Shown here: positions 1 to 10,188 of the stretch, piece by piece
Numbering within the stretch: the stretch's first letter is position 1
How the letters are laid out: every line of letters begins with the position of its first letter
Assembly (NCBI GenBank): GCA_030248295.1
Contig: JASANH010000986.1
Coordinates: 62,001-126,000 of the forward strand
DNA length: 64,000 nt
DNA from: Mesodorylaimus sp. YZB2_4
Lineage: Eukaryota; Nematoda; Enoplea; Dorylaimida; Dorylaimidae
Reading direction: 5' to 3'
The notes under the pieces: model-generated
Database searches by the model: none
The model's input: the letters and a program-made list of their open reading frames with translations, nothing else
Told to the model about the DNA's origin: nothing
Position numbers and translations under genes: made by a program

Positions 1-1627
1 CAAACGACGATCCAATGGTCGAGGCAAAAAGAGCGAGAATCAAGGGCCAGGTTAGACCATCTCTCTTTTCCTGTTGTCCCATACTTGTCGGATCCTGCTC
101 AGCCAAAGAAGAATAGTCGCAGAGCATGCTAGAAATTCTGATAAAATGCAGTCAAGATCGAGCCCTTTATTGGGCAACATTGGTCGCACGTTCTTGTGCA
201 TAAAGGTCCACGTGAAATGTCTCCTGAAGGCATAGGCATAAATTGCCTGTTTTATGACATGATCTATTGGCGAGTCAGAATCTGCACAAAGTCGAACTAT
301 GACAGCAGATCTTATCGTAGGCATCGCTTCCAAGCGCACTTGTCCTTGCATTTAATTAATGGTTTCTCTCATTTTTGCGCTCTAAAGTTAGGCCTAAGGC
401 TGATTTGACCTAAAACAGAAAGTTGCGCCATGCTTATTCGTACAGTATTTCCATGCTGTCTTGTTGCAGGTACATACACCAGAGCACCTGAAAACACCTC
501 ATTGCACTGAACGCAGTACAAGTTTTACATATGTATGTTACAGAACTGGATTGGGTGTTAACATTAGAGAGCAGTAAAAGAAAACCTTTCATGAGCTAAT
601 AATAGATGTGTAGAATGCACGGATGAAACAGCGGCACACAAGGATGGCAGTAGGTACTAAATCACTGATGCAATCACCGCTTGCCGGACTCAGCTCTTCG
701 TCGCTTTTTGAAAAATAGGTGCAGAATTATCATGTTGTCTAAAAAAAGGGTGATCCGCCTAGCCAGAATGAAAATAGCAGGAAGAACATGGCTCTTTTTG
801 AGCAAAGTGAGCCCCTGATGGTGAAATGGACTTGCTTTTTGGTTTTACTCGCCTGTGCGCATGGTTTTCTAAAATATTTTGAAGAGACAGTGCGGAGCTT
901 GCTTCTCCTCTCGCCAGCGAGCATAAACCTCAAGAGCAAAGTCAGGCTGGACACAGCAGCTTCCCTCTGATCCTCCATTTGGCATGCTCCAATTGCAACA
1001 CAGCATGCTAATGAGGCCACCCTTATAATTTCCAGATGACCACTGCTAGTACGGCATGAGCGCCGGGAGCGCCCTGTCTGATCGAGTGTAGGGCATGACA
1101 TGTCTGATGTAAAATTTACAGCCCTGCTAAGCCATTTTACATGAAAAATACATCCGTATATTAGATTCAAAAACGAGAGCAGTAGCAAAGAGCATTGGAG
1201 TGCTAACAGCACTAGTGACCCAAAGTATCATCAGTATTTGTCAGTGATCAGTCGTCATAAATGCAAGATCACGATCGGTGACGCTGGCTAAACTTTTGGA
1301 TAAATGTCTTGCGGCACACGACCAGGTGATCGGGGCAAGACTTGCGCGGTTGGCGGACAAGCTTCGCAGCAGCTGACTTCCTCGTCATACCATTTGCTGA
1401 AGATCTGACTTGAGTCGACAGTGCTTTTGACGGCGTCAAATTTGTCTTGCATCAAAGATCACGACGTCGACTTATAAACGTCGCTACTCGTTAATCAAGA
1501 GGAGGCAAACGCTAGAACTGCACTCTGAAACTCTAAATCCCATTTTCTTGTTCTCCTATCCAGAAGAAAAAATCACGCTGCTGGTTGTAAAGCCAACGAG
1601 CTAGTGTGCTATCCAGGTCTGATATTG

Positions 1628-1690
1628 GGTCCCAAAACCCAACCCATTGTTTTGGGTTTTTGGGTTGGGTTGGGTCGGGTTTTAGACAGG
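1628..1690. repeat. G-tract array with complementary C-tract arm
   Basis: The + strand carries five GGG runs at 1654, 1662, 1667, 1672 and 1677 separated by 1-5 bases, which fits the usual intramolecular G-quadruplex pattern. Just before it (1631-1645) lie three CCC runs with A-rich spacers that can pair with part of the G arm. A related arrangement, GGGTTTT and later three CCCAAAA units, occurs at 20524-20604, so this may be one end of a small dispersed repeat and not telomeric DNA. Confidence 0.55.
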
Positions 1691-2274
1691 GTGGTTTCGG
1701 GTTGTGAAGGTTGATTTTTTTTCGAACCCAACGCAAGAAACCACTTTTCCACTCGGGGTCAGCCCTTTAGTCACTGAGTATGTGGGTGATCAGCACAGCG
1801 TTTTGAAGCCGCTGCGATATGATGTCCGTTGGTTTCGACTCGACAGATCCTGGTGTTTCAAAAACGTATGGAGTGTCCACCTAGTCTACTTCGACATCAG
1901 TCTGACTATGACGGAACTGAGAAATCGTCTGTCAGCAGATGAATCGAGCTCTGACCTGATCTTTTGTCGACTCGCAGTCAGAGATCAGGTCAATCAGGTT
2001 CTTATTTTAAAAGTTTCAAAGTTTTGTCAGTCAGAATCCATGAAGAAGCCTGTCGCTTTTTGGCAGGGGGTGGGCTTGAGTTTTTTGACAGGGTTTAGAG
2101 AGTGATTTCTTGCCTTTACATCGGTATTTCCTGCAAATTTATTCATAGACTAGTGAGAAATTATGTCTGCGAGAGGCCAATTCTGCAGAAATTCGGCCTC
2201 CGGCTCCACATCTCACCCCCACTTAGGCGATTGGTGCTCATCCTTGAAGTCTATATTGTAACATATTTATGCAA

Positions 2275-2346
2275 ATTTTTTGTTGGCCCCAGGACCTCGA
2301 AATCCTGCGTACGCGAGTGGACTGACGTGAGCCACCGCGGCTCTAT
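2275..2346 (-). mobile_element. tRNA-derived SINE-like head
   Basis: Read on the minus strand, the segment begins with a GCCGCGGTGGCTCA block and about 40 bases later has a B-box-like TTCGAGGTCC. The same GAGCCGCGGTGGCTCA start occurs on the plus strand at 17567-17582. Two copies sharing a polymerase III type head suggest a SINE family. The copy is short, and no clear tail or target-site duplication was found. Confidence 0.45.
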
Positions 2347-3192
2347 GAATGGGTGAATATGATGGCGGTAGACCAGCATCTCCTTTTTCGAGGAACAGGG
2401 CTTGCAAGATTTCAGTGCCCTGGTGAAAATAGCCCCTCATCGTCAGCTTTGGTCAGGTTATTTGAAGCTTGCAGCTCGAAAAGGGAATGATCGTTGGGAT
2501 ATGAGCAGTACTTCTTAGGTCTTAGGTTGTTTTTGAAGGAGTCAAAAAACCGAATTTGGAGGTGCAGTCAGATCAGCCCATGCCCGCTTATCACCTGGTG
2601 GATAAGCTGCTTCTGGTATCCCTGGAGATCTTCCTGAAGGTTGATGAAGATGCGAGTGGATCACGACTCACTAAACTGCTCAAAAATGTGTTCATCGTGA
2701 GGTCAACTTTCAGAGTTACGTGCGCTGTCAAAATGTGCTACTTTGTGCGCTCTGGGTGGGGAGGCCAAGGGAGACTCTTCTACTAATCTCTCAACTTCTC
2801 TCTCAGGGAAGAAATTCGAGTAAGCCTCTGCGCGAACAAGGCTGCTTTTCGTGAGGTCGGTTAGTAAAGAATGATAGCATTCTCACAAGAATATGTGGCA
2901 TACTGATAATATACTTCACTAAACAAAAGTGGTTTTTGGGGTTTCAGTAAATTTTTCAAAACAATACGCATTACCCAAGCGATTATGAAGATCCACATAC
3001 CGCGCGTTGAGAGACAGACTGCAAGCATATTTCGGAAGTATTTAATGCCACGGACCCACACGGATACAATACTGTACGCTGCGAGCGCGTCGAGAAAACA
3101 CTGACGCGTTAGCAGTGCTCATCCCTCTGCTGCCAAGGTTATCGTGCGGTCTTGTCGAGCCAGCGTCCGTCAGTTCGAAGTCTTCCTGTCCA

Positions 3193-4603
3193 ATGGATGC
3201 CCCAACCAATGAACCCAAAATACTCAAAGACATCGATGAAATCTGCAACCGATACGACGACATTCTTACTCGCCTCGAATCGCACGAAGAAGACGACGAA
3301 GAGGAACGATGGCTGCTTAAAGAAGCAACAAGAGCTATAGTTGCCGACCTGGACAAGAACTTCGTGCCGAGCACCAAACAACAGGTACAACAAGATGTTG
3401 TAGTCGATTTAGCATTCACTTTCGAAAAACGTTTTCCAGATCTTCTTGGCCCGTACGTTGAATTCTCGCATGCAGCATCTGATCAAGAAATGCGAGCATA
3501 TTTTCCCGCAATTGGAGGAGCTCGTGCGACTGCGATCGCTTCAGTCCGAACTCGATTCCTTGATGAACAAGACTTCGACCTCCACCCTTCCGTAAGTATC
3601 TGCCTCTACCACACGAATACAGGCTTCCAGCGCGAATGCCCATTTCAGGAATTGCCCCATGTGCAGTCGATTCGGTGGGTATCAGTCGTTCGCTCAAGGG
3701 CGAGGCGAGCACGAGAACATATTCCTGTACGTTGCTGAAAAGATTGCCAACTCCACCAAACCCGATTCGTACTCGTCTCCAAGGTCGGATGTGGCGTTAT
3801 CGTCCCCTCGCTTCGAAGACAATGAAGACATTATTCGCAAAGCCAAAGCCAGAGCCAGAAGGAGAAAACTCGGAAAGTCGAGGCTGACAGTCGACATTGA
3901 CATACCGCACGCCGAGCCGGAAGCAGACACTCGAGCCGAAGCGACGCCCACTGTTCGTTCTAGTCAGTCGCAGGAGGAAGATCCCGAGAAAAGGCGAAAC
4001 CTGCTGTGGGTCGACGACGATAGCGACGATGAAAAGGTCGGCTCCGACCACCATTTGCCGAAACGCCAACGCAAGAGCAGTCGTCGAACTCGAAGCCCCG
4101 TAGTGGTCGAAAGGAAGAGGACGTCACCAGTGACTCGCATGTAAGTGTGACGATGCGCCCCGCCATGACCACACGTGATTCCTGACTCCGTAGGACTCTG
4201 ATCCCAGACACGAACGCCGTCTTTCGCACGGGGGAAGGATCCGTCGACTTGATTGCTCCAACTACGCCCGGCAGTGGTCGGCCTCCTTTCTCGGTATGCA
4301 AGTTTGGATCATTTGTTTTTTTATGAAGCAAGTCCTTTTCAGGTGCGAACTCACCAACACTCTTCGCCGGGGTCTGGTCTTGCGTTGGTGGCCGCTCTTC
4401 TGGCTTTGAATTTGGTTGTTCAGTTGCTGCGGTTTTTCTGGAATTGTTTGACGACGGCGGAATGTTGGCCCGGTTCGACCTGGTGGCCGTTCTATTGCGA
4501 GGTGGCCAATCAGCTGTGCAAGGCCGATTACCAGCTCGCGTGCACAGATTACTGCTCCTCCAGCCTCGACCGGCTTATGTGGGGTATCGAGCCGAGAAGC
4601 TGA
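3193..4603 (+). CDS. Unknown protein with C-terminal membrane segment
   Basis: I do not recognise this gene. The start is ATG 3193. Exon 1 runs to 3591 and encodes an acidic, helical N-terminus with a run of D/E. The next exon is open to 4140 and encodes a basic, Ser/Asp/Glu-rich, probably disordered stretch with an FLYVAEKIANS motif near its start; then come 4194-4293 and 4343-4603. The later introns have good signals (GTAAGT 4141 to TAG 4193; GTATGC 4294 to CAG 4342) and their phases agree. The second exon's start is unsettled: the strongest acceptor (3648) breaks the frame, while 3622 and 3685 keep it. The last exon has one hydrophobic helix (about 20 residues, ALVAALLALNLVVQLL) followed by about 50 residues with six cysteines. 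It lacks the PPPX end of KASH proteins. An inverted, decayed copy of this last exon lies at 13228-13432. Confidence 0.6.
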
Positions 4604-5583
4604 CAAGCGGAGACTTTGACGAGTGATGACTGATTCGATGAGTGATTTATGCGCGTATACTCGGACTGACGGTCAGCTGCTATAGCGCTACTGTGCATTT
4701 AACAGAAAGAGAGTTGACCCCTCGCTTTTATCCCTGCTTCATTTCGCCCACCGCCACAATTTGTTCTTTCGCATATAGCATGGCACTCCTCCGCAAGCAG
4801 GAGTTACAGTAAACAGGAGCATTAGGTCAACAGTTACAGATTGCAATCATGCTGACCAGACTCTTTAATCAGAAGCATTGTCATATAGATCAGTGATGCC
4901 AGAGAACAGGGATAATAGTCCATGAATTGCCACGGAAAATTCTTGCAGCTATAGTGACTGGCTGCATGCAATGAGCCCATGGCAGTATTATTATCCAGCA
5001 CCTTGTTGATTCGAAGACTCGAATAAGAAGTCCCAATCTCCTTGTTGATACAAGATAAAGCTGTCCTAGCTGCAGCTTTTCTCAGTCCCGAACTATGCGT
5101 TCTCACAGTCAACTTCCAGGATCGAATCAACTGCATGTACCCCTTCTGCTATCAGGTAATCGCAATGCCTTTCCGTTCACTAGAAACTCGTCCAGCAACA
5201 CATATCCGCCCAGCACTAAAGTATCATCTACTGTAGTACCGTCACTCATGAGTGTCATCATTAGCGTATAAAGCAGTACTTCTACAGTAACTTCTCTGGT
5301 TCCTAAATTTTGTGACCGACTAATATGGCCGGCGAAGCCTAATATGGCAGGGGTGAAATGAACCAGTGGGGAACGAAATGCAGCGGGGCGACTGAGATGG
5401 GTGCAGTGAGCGGCAAATCATGGGGGCTCGAAGTTTCCGCAAATCATCCCAGCTGAGCTCTCCCTCATTTATGCGATTACTTTACACTATCGTACCCTCT
5501 GTAAAGTTGTTTAAGCCTCATGGGGAGCAATATCTCGGTCAAGTTCTCAGCGTGAGGTTTGCTGGCATAGTCTGTCGGAGAAG
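4604..5583. other. Intergenic spacer
   Basis: There is no supported gene here. It must contain the 3' UTR of the left gene and the promoter of the right gene. The first ~90 bases after the stop are conserved in the inverted copy at 13.2 kb, so the duplicated unit included the 3' UTR. No obvious TATA box or AATAAA can be assigned. Confidence 0.5.
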
Positions 5584-7071
5584 ATGGTTGGTTGGCTGAA
5601 ATTTCGGATCGTCGCTGTTTTGCTCGTCTTGGTCGCCTGCAAGCTGCTGACGACGGCTGCGCCTGTTTCTCGAATTGTGCCGCTGACTTTGGAGAACGAA
5701 ACTTCGGTTGGGAAAAATGAATTCGATGAGCCATTGGGCAAAAACGACTCCGACCCGATGGATCATTGGTCTGGCCTGTTGGTCGACGAGGACGAGATGG
5801 AGCTGAACGCGTCTATGAACGAGACGAGGAAGGAGGTCGAGGACGAGCTAAAATATGCAAAAATGGGAAAGACATTATTCAAAGCTGCTGTCCGCGGCCT
5901 AAAATACTTGGGAAAGGGCATACAAAAAGCATGTCGAATGGCGGGCAAGGCCATCAAGAAGTTCGGGCAGAAGGCTCTTATGATAATGAAAAAAGGCATG
6001 AAGGCTGTGAAAAAAGGCATGAAAGCGGCCTTTAGGGTTCTCGAAACGGGCCTGCAGGCCGGAATGATGTATGGCATGCAGGTAAGAATGATGTCTTTTC
6101 TGGCAGGTATTCTTATTGTCTGCTCGCGTTTTCAGGCATACCAAATATACAGAGACGTCCAGATGCAACAAGCCTATCAGCAAGTGCCTCCTGCAAATGT
6201 TGATCCTGGGTACGGCGGGGGCTACGGAGGTGGGGACTACGGGCCACAAATGGGTCCGCCAGATGAGGATGCGGGCGGATGGATGAAGAAAGAGTTAGGT
6301 CTTTCGACGGGCCAGACTGTTGGCATCGGTGTGGGTATCGTTGCGCTAATCCTCGTCGTTGGTGGTTTTTGCTTCGTTTTCACCAAGGCCGACTACCGCC
6401 ATCAACGAAATCGCAGGCACAGGCGCAGGAATGAAGGATACCGCAGCGAAAGCGACAGCGAGGACGACGAGGAGGATGAAACGGAAGCAATGACCAAGGC
6501 TAGCGCAATGACTGAAGCCACTACTGCTGCCGTCACCCAAACCGAGGCACCGACACAGACCGAGGCGCCAACTCAAACCGAGGCACCTACTGAGTCGGAA
6601 GCTCCAGCAACGACCGTTGCGTCGACGATGACCGAAGCCACGCAGACCAAAGGGCCCAAAGGCAAAGGAAAGAAGAAAAAGCCGGCGATTCGAAAGGCTC
6701 TTGATCGCATCGAACGTTCCCTCTACGCTCCAAAGAAGAAAGGTGCGAAAGGAAAGAAAGGGGCGAAAGGAGTGAAAGGGAAGGGAAAAAAGATGCAAGG
6801 GCCAGTCGAGACCACGTCAATCGCACCGTCTCAAGCTACAGAATCGACAGCCGTGGCGGCTAGCGAAGAAGACGAGGACGTGCCCAAGGCCACACCGAAA
6901 GTGGGGAAGAAATCGCTGGCAAAGGGCAAAAAATCGCTGCCAAAGGGTAAGAAATCGCTGGCAAAGGGTAAGAAATCGCTGGCAAAAGGAAAGAAATCGG
7001 GAGCGCTGCCGAAGTCAAAATCGAACTTGGCGGGCAAGAAGTCTGCGACCAAGAATAAAAAGGGAAAGTGA
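5584..7071 (+). CDS. Secreted/membrane protein with lysine-rich repeats
   Basis: I recognise no family. The open frame is 495 codons, or 477 if the probable 54 nt intron at 6082-6135 is removed. Visible parts in order: a signal peptide (residues 1-26, hydrophobic IVAVLLVLVACKLL); an acidic stretch with four NXS/T sites; a strongly cationic amphipathic region (about 90-160) rich in K, G, A and M, resembling helical membrane-active peptides in composition only; a Gly/Tyr patch; a membrane helix (about 248-270 in the unspliced frame, VGIGVGIVALILVVGGFCFVF); then a cytoplasmic-type tail with HRRR and SDSEDDEEDE blocks, TEAPTQ repeats, KGAKGKKG and four to five KKSLAKG heptads. The start ATG has purine context (AGAAGATGG). 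The repeat codons are fairly uniform, as expected from recent repeat expansion. Its role is unknown. Confidence 0.72.
   Translation: MVGWLKFRIVAVLLVLVACKLLTTAAPVSRIVPLTLENETSVGKNEFDEPLGKNDSDPMDHWSGLLVDEDEMELNASMNETRKEVEDELKYAKMGKTLFKAAVRGLKYLGKGIQKACRMAGKAIKKFGQKALMIMKKGMKAVKKGMKAAFRVLETGLQAGMMYGMQVRMMSFLAGILIVCSRFQAYQIYRDVQMQQAYQQVPPANVDPGYGGGYGGGDYGPQMGPPDEDAGGWMKKELGLSTGQTVGIGVGIVALILVVGGFCFVFTKADYRHQRNRRHRRRNEGYRSESDSEDDEEDETEAMTKASAMTEATTAAVTQTEAPTQTEAPTQTEAPTESEAPATTVASTMTEATQTKGPKGKGKKKKPAIRKALDRIERSLYAPKKKGAKGKKGAKGVKGKGKKMQGPVETTSIAPSQATESTAVAASEEDEDVPKATPKVGKKSLAKGKKSLPKGKKSLAKGKKSLAKGKKSGALPKSKSNLAGKKSATKNKKGK
6082..6135 (+). other. Probable 54-nt stop-free intron
   Basis: The exon ends in CAG, followed by GTAAGAATG; the segment ends with GCGTTTTCAG. 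Length is 54, a multiple of three, in phase 0, with no stop codon, so retention would insert 18 residues containing hydrophobic LAGILIV. The splice signals match those of the clear genes in this window. Confidence 0.65.
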
Positions 7072-7396
7072 TGTGGAAGAACGTGAGTGTGGGGTACGCT
7101 TGGATTCTGGGTGTGTGCGTTATGGTGTTGTGCTTTCCTCGCAAATCAAGGTTTACAGCTCGCGCATCGTTTCCACAGGGTCAACGCCATTTTATAGTGG
7201 GATTGAAAAGTTTACATTTTTACAGTCGTTAACATCCAAGGCGAACCCTGACGCAACAAAACAATGAAACAGCAATGCGAGAACGAATGCCAAAAGCCGC
7301 TTTTGGTCGTATGGACTCGCCGTGTCTGCCAAACTGACTATCACTCTTCGGGTTGATAATGGGACCTTGCATCACCGCCCTATCATGACTTACCAT
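7072..7396. other. Intergenic segment after the lysine-repeat gene
   Basis: No gene is supported. It should contain the 3' UTR. No canonical AATAAA was found close to the stop. Confidence 0.45.
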
Positions 7397-7538
7397 TGTC
7401 GCTACCCGCGGTACTTTAGACTAGCGCCTGTAGGAGCACGATTCACTAACCGGTAGTCTCAAGCAAACAAAATTCAGTTAGTGTTGCAGTAAAGGTTGAA
7501 CAGAAAGGTGCTTTCGGAACATCTCGTAGCAGAACGTG
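7397..7538 (+). repeat. Left inverted repeat of the BEL/Pao remnant
   Basis: This runs from TGTCGCTACCCGCGGTA to GTAGCAGAACG and pairs with the reverse complement of 9043-9180. By eye the arms differ by scattered substitutions and a few small indels. The last 16 or so bases resemble the post-LTR primer region, so the LTR part proper may end near 7521. Confidence 0.8.
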
Positions 7539-7539
7539 G

Positions 7540-8955
7540 CTCCCATCGAGAAGACAAGTCAGGAATTGAGCGACAGTCGTCGGCAAAATGACCTCTTCGT
7601 TCACATAAGGGACACTCTTTGACTGGTTGTGTGATGGTGGCTGTCAGGCCGCTGTGACTGGACTGGTGGACTGTGCGATTCGTTGCTTGACCCACACGAA
7701 CTTGATTTGCGCCGTTGCGGGAAGGGCGATGCTGCTGACCACCTGATCGTGGACCGGCGGATCCAGACGACTGCCTCTGCGAAATAAGCGAACTTGTAGT
7801 AAAACGAGAAGTGAGCGACAGAAAGTTGTCGGCAAAATGACCTCTTCGTTCGCATAAGGGACACTCCTTGACTGCTTGTTTGATGGTGCCTGTACGGCCG
7901 CTGTGACTGGACTGGTGGACTGTGCGGTCGCTCGTGAAACGATGCTTTGGGGTTTTTGACCGTCATTATGCTAAGGGTTTCAGTTGAGGACTCATCGGGT
8001 TTCTGATAGGCCATTTCATAGAGCTTGAGATGGCGCAGAAGATGCTTTCGATATCTGTCGACATTCCACTCCTCTTAATCATCGCCACGTCTTTCTCCAG
8101 CTGGACGACGACTGAGGGCGGCAATTCGGATTTGATAACGGTGCAAAAGTGGCGATGATTTGTATCCTCGCCTAAGGCGTTAAGCGAGTTCAAATGCTGC
8201 TCAGTGCTGTCGACCACTGTACGTAAACCTTTATGTTTGGTGCTGGAGTCAAATCGGCTAGAGCCGTAAAATGTGCGTCAATTACGACGTCTTTGTTTCC
8301 ATAGCGCTCATCCAGCATAGCAATAGCGACCTCGTAATTAGCTTCGGAAACGGACAACGATGAGACGGTCTTAAACGTGTGTCCTGTGAGAAGCCTAATA
8401 AGATATTTCCATTTATCGATGTTTCAAATGCTTTTATTTTCGTGGATAGCCGTTCGAAAACGATCCCAAAAAGACTGCCAATGCAGCAGGTTCCATCGAA
8501 GCATGAAGATGTCAACTTTGGAAGCTTGACAGTCGTTTGCGTTAGTGGTCCCAAGGTGTGCGCTTCGCGCATCGCTTTGCGCATCGCTTTGCGACACGCC
8601 GCTGCACGTGCCGCTTCCTTCTTCTCCTGTTTTCTTTCTGATAATTTTCTGATCGCAGAACCGACTTCAGCCAAAATCTGATCGACCTTGCTGACTAACT
8701 CTGAGTCTTCTTCAGCTTGCTGATATGCGCTTTTCTTATCAGCTTCGGACGCCCACTTACACGCAAGGTATTGGCGTTGGATGTCCTTGAACTAGGATTT
8801 CGCCAATGTGAGGCGTTCATGATATCCTCGAGAAGGGATAAATGAGTGTCGCGGGCGCCTGGTGTGTCGAACTGACCTCGAATTTCTGGTTTATCTCGAC
8901 GACACTGGTCGAGGTCACGGCGAACTGGTCGCAATGCTCTGGTGAGAGCCGACAT
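7540..8955 (-). pseudogene. Degenerate BEL/Pao gag
   Basis: Several frames in 5'-3' order on the minus strand match successive parts of a Pao-type gag: an N-terminal stretch (8955-8695), a DUF1759-like VKLPKLTSSCFDG and GSLFGIVFERL segment (about 8560-8400), LNSLNALGEDTNHRHF followed by LPPSVVVQLEKD (about 8200-8100), and CCHC zinc knuckles. The knuckle CPLCERRGHFADDC is complete at about 7620-7580. A duplicated copy at about 7860-7830 lacks its final Cys. Frameshifts between the pieces make it non-functional. The duplicated knuckle block is about 110 bp, with copies at 7590-7690 and 7839-7940. Confidence 0.75.
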
Positions 8956-9042
8956 GACAAATGTTTCAAATGGTGAAATCGACTGTTGAAATGCTTTTTC
9001 GTTGCTTCTCCACTGTGCCCTCTAGGGCCGAGATAGTTAGGC

Positions 9043-9180
9043 AACGTTCTGCTACCATATGTTCCGAAAGCACCTTTCTGCTCAACCTTTACTGCAACAC
9101 TGAATTTTGTTTGCTTCAGACTACCGGCTATTGAATCATGCTCCTACAGGCGCTAGTCTAAACTACCGCGGGTCGCGACA
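9043..9180 (-). repeat. Right inverted repeat of the BEL/Pao remnant
   Basis: On the minus strand this begins TGTCGCGACCCGCGGTAG at 9180 and ends in GGTAGCAGAACG. The minus strand then runs on directly into the gag fragment, so this arm is the natural 5' end of that fragment. Confidence 0.8.
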
Positions 9181-10188
9181 ACAATCACAAAAAGGACAGT
9201 TAAGAATTGAGCGGAGTTCTGCTCATGTCGTAAGCAGCATGGAGTAGGTACTCGTTCCCTTTCCCACTTACTGCGCATTTTTAAGATTTTATACTTCAGC
9301 AAATTATGCCCAGCCGCGATTCTCAGATAGCTGCCATCCTCAAGCTATCAGACTTAGCGCCCTTTTAATGACCAACGAACAGTATATTTATTGTATATAG
9401 CATTGGGCGAACTACTGAACGCCATTGCGTAAAGGTGAGCCCTGCCCCTGCCTGCGCCTTAAAATGCACTTTTCTCTGTTGCTACGTGCTGTGCCAAGTA
9501 AAAAGATGTTGCTGGAATGTTTCGTAGGCATGAATAGAAAACAATGTCAAAGACACCAAGCATGCAGTGCAAACACAAAAAAAGACCATTCTTTGACAGT
9601 CGTGGAAAGAAGGCAGGGAAAACAGCTTTCTATATCTTCCCACGTTTTTAATCTGCAGACATTACCGCCAATATAACCAGACGCAAAGGTCCATCTATCC
9701 TGAACTAGCCCCTTACATCTATTCATGCACCACTGTACATTCTTTCTTTGGTTTCTGGGTACTTGTAGATATGTGCAAGCTTAGACCTTTCTCATACTTG
9801 CAAAGCCCATCCCTATTGACCCAACCAAAATCAAGACTTCCTCATTTATATCCCCTAATCTGCATTAATCCAGTCAATCGGAGCTAGTGCATCATTCAAC
9901 TCTTCCATGCAGAATTCCCGTATTTGGTTGACTTAGCAGAGGATAGTTAATTGCAGGCAGGGCGTTTAGAGTGAAATGGGTACTCAAGGAAAATTGATTC
10001 TTGATTGAAGAACAGGCGAAGGGGATGTTTTGATCGCGTCTAGCTTCCCCTTTGATCGTGAGTTTTTTTTTACCCTCGCTCCCAAGGCACCTCTTTTTTA
10101 AGTTAGTAGGATATTTAGGACAACGGCCGCCAAAGCAGTTCTTTGAGGCTTTTGTTTGCGAACGTTGATTCGAACATTTGCTGCGACA
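9181..10188. other. Intergenic segment upstream of calexcitin
   Basis: I see no gene or named repeat. Open frames here are short and lack motifs. The calexcitin promoter should lie in the last few hundred bases; no TATA box can be assigned with confidence. Confidence 0.45.

Larger units (their letters stand above)
1..3192. other. Gene-poor leading segment
   Basis: Short open frames occur on both strands, but none shows a recognisable motif, a convincing splice structure or a composition like the clear genes further on. I see no tRNA, rRNA or intact mobile element. Two small repeats, a G-tract hairpin near 1.65 kb and a tRNA-SINE-like head near 2.3 kb, are listed separately. The segment could hold the end of a gene that lies mostly to the left of the window, but nothing visible supports that. 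Confidence 0.5.
7397..9180 (-). mobile_element. BEL/Pao retroelement remnant flanked by inverted repeats
   Basis: The core reads as a degenerate BEL/Pao gag on the minus strand (separate entry). Both ends carry the same roughly 140 bp sequence in opposite orientation, each beginning TGTCGC at the outer edge and each ending inward in GTAGCAGAACG. A TG start and a GGTAGCAGA-type sequence just inside the LTR end are familiar from BEL/Pao LTR and primer-site junctions. In a normal element LTRs are direct, so this is two 5' ends joined head to head, or an inversion. No protease, reverse transcriptase or integrase is present. Flanking five-base sequences (ACCAT, ACAAT) are not an exact target duplication. 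Confidence 0.75.

Noticed and set aside
1628..1690. Interstitial telomere
   Set aside because: The G-tract spacing is irregular, only a few units are present, and a complementary arm precedes it; it looks like a repeat end, not telomeric DNA.
3193..4603. KASH (nesprin-type) protein
   Set aside because: The membrane helix is near the C-terminus, but the luminal tail is too long, is rich in Cys and lacks the PPPX end.
6346..6798. 150-codon minus-strand frame rich in Leu, Arg and Gly
   Set aside because: It is antisense to the repeat-rich tail of the lysine-repeat gene, whose low-complexity codons leave the other strand open by chance.
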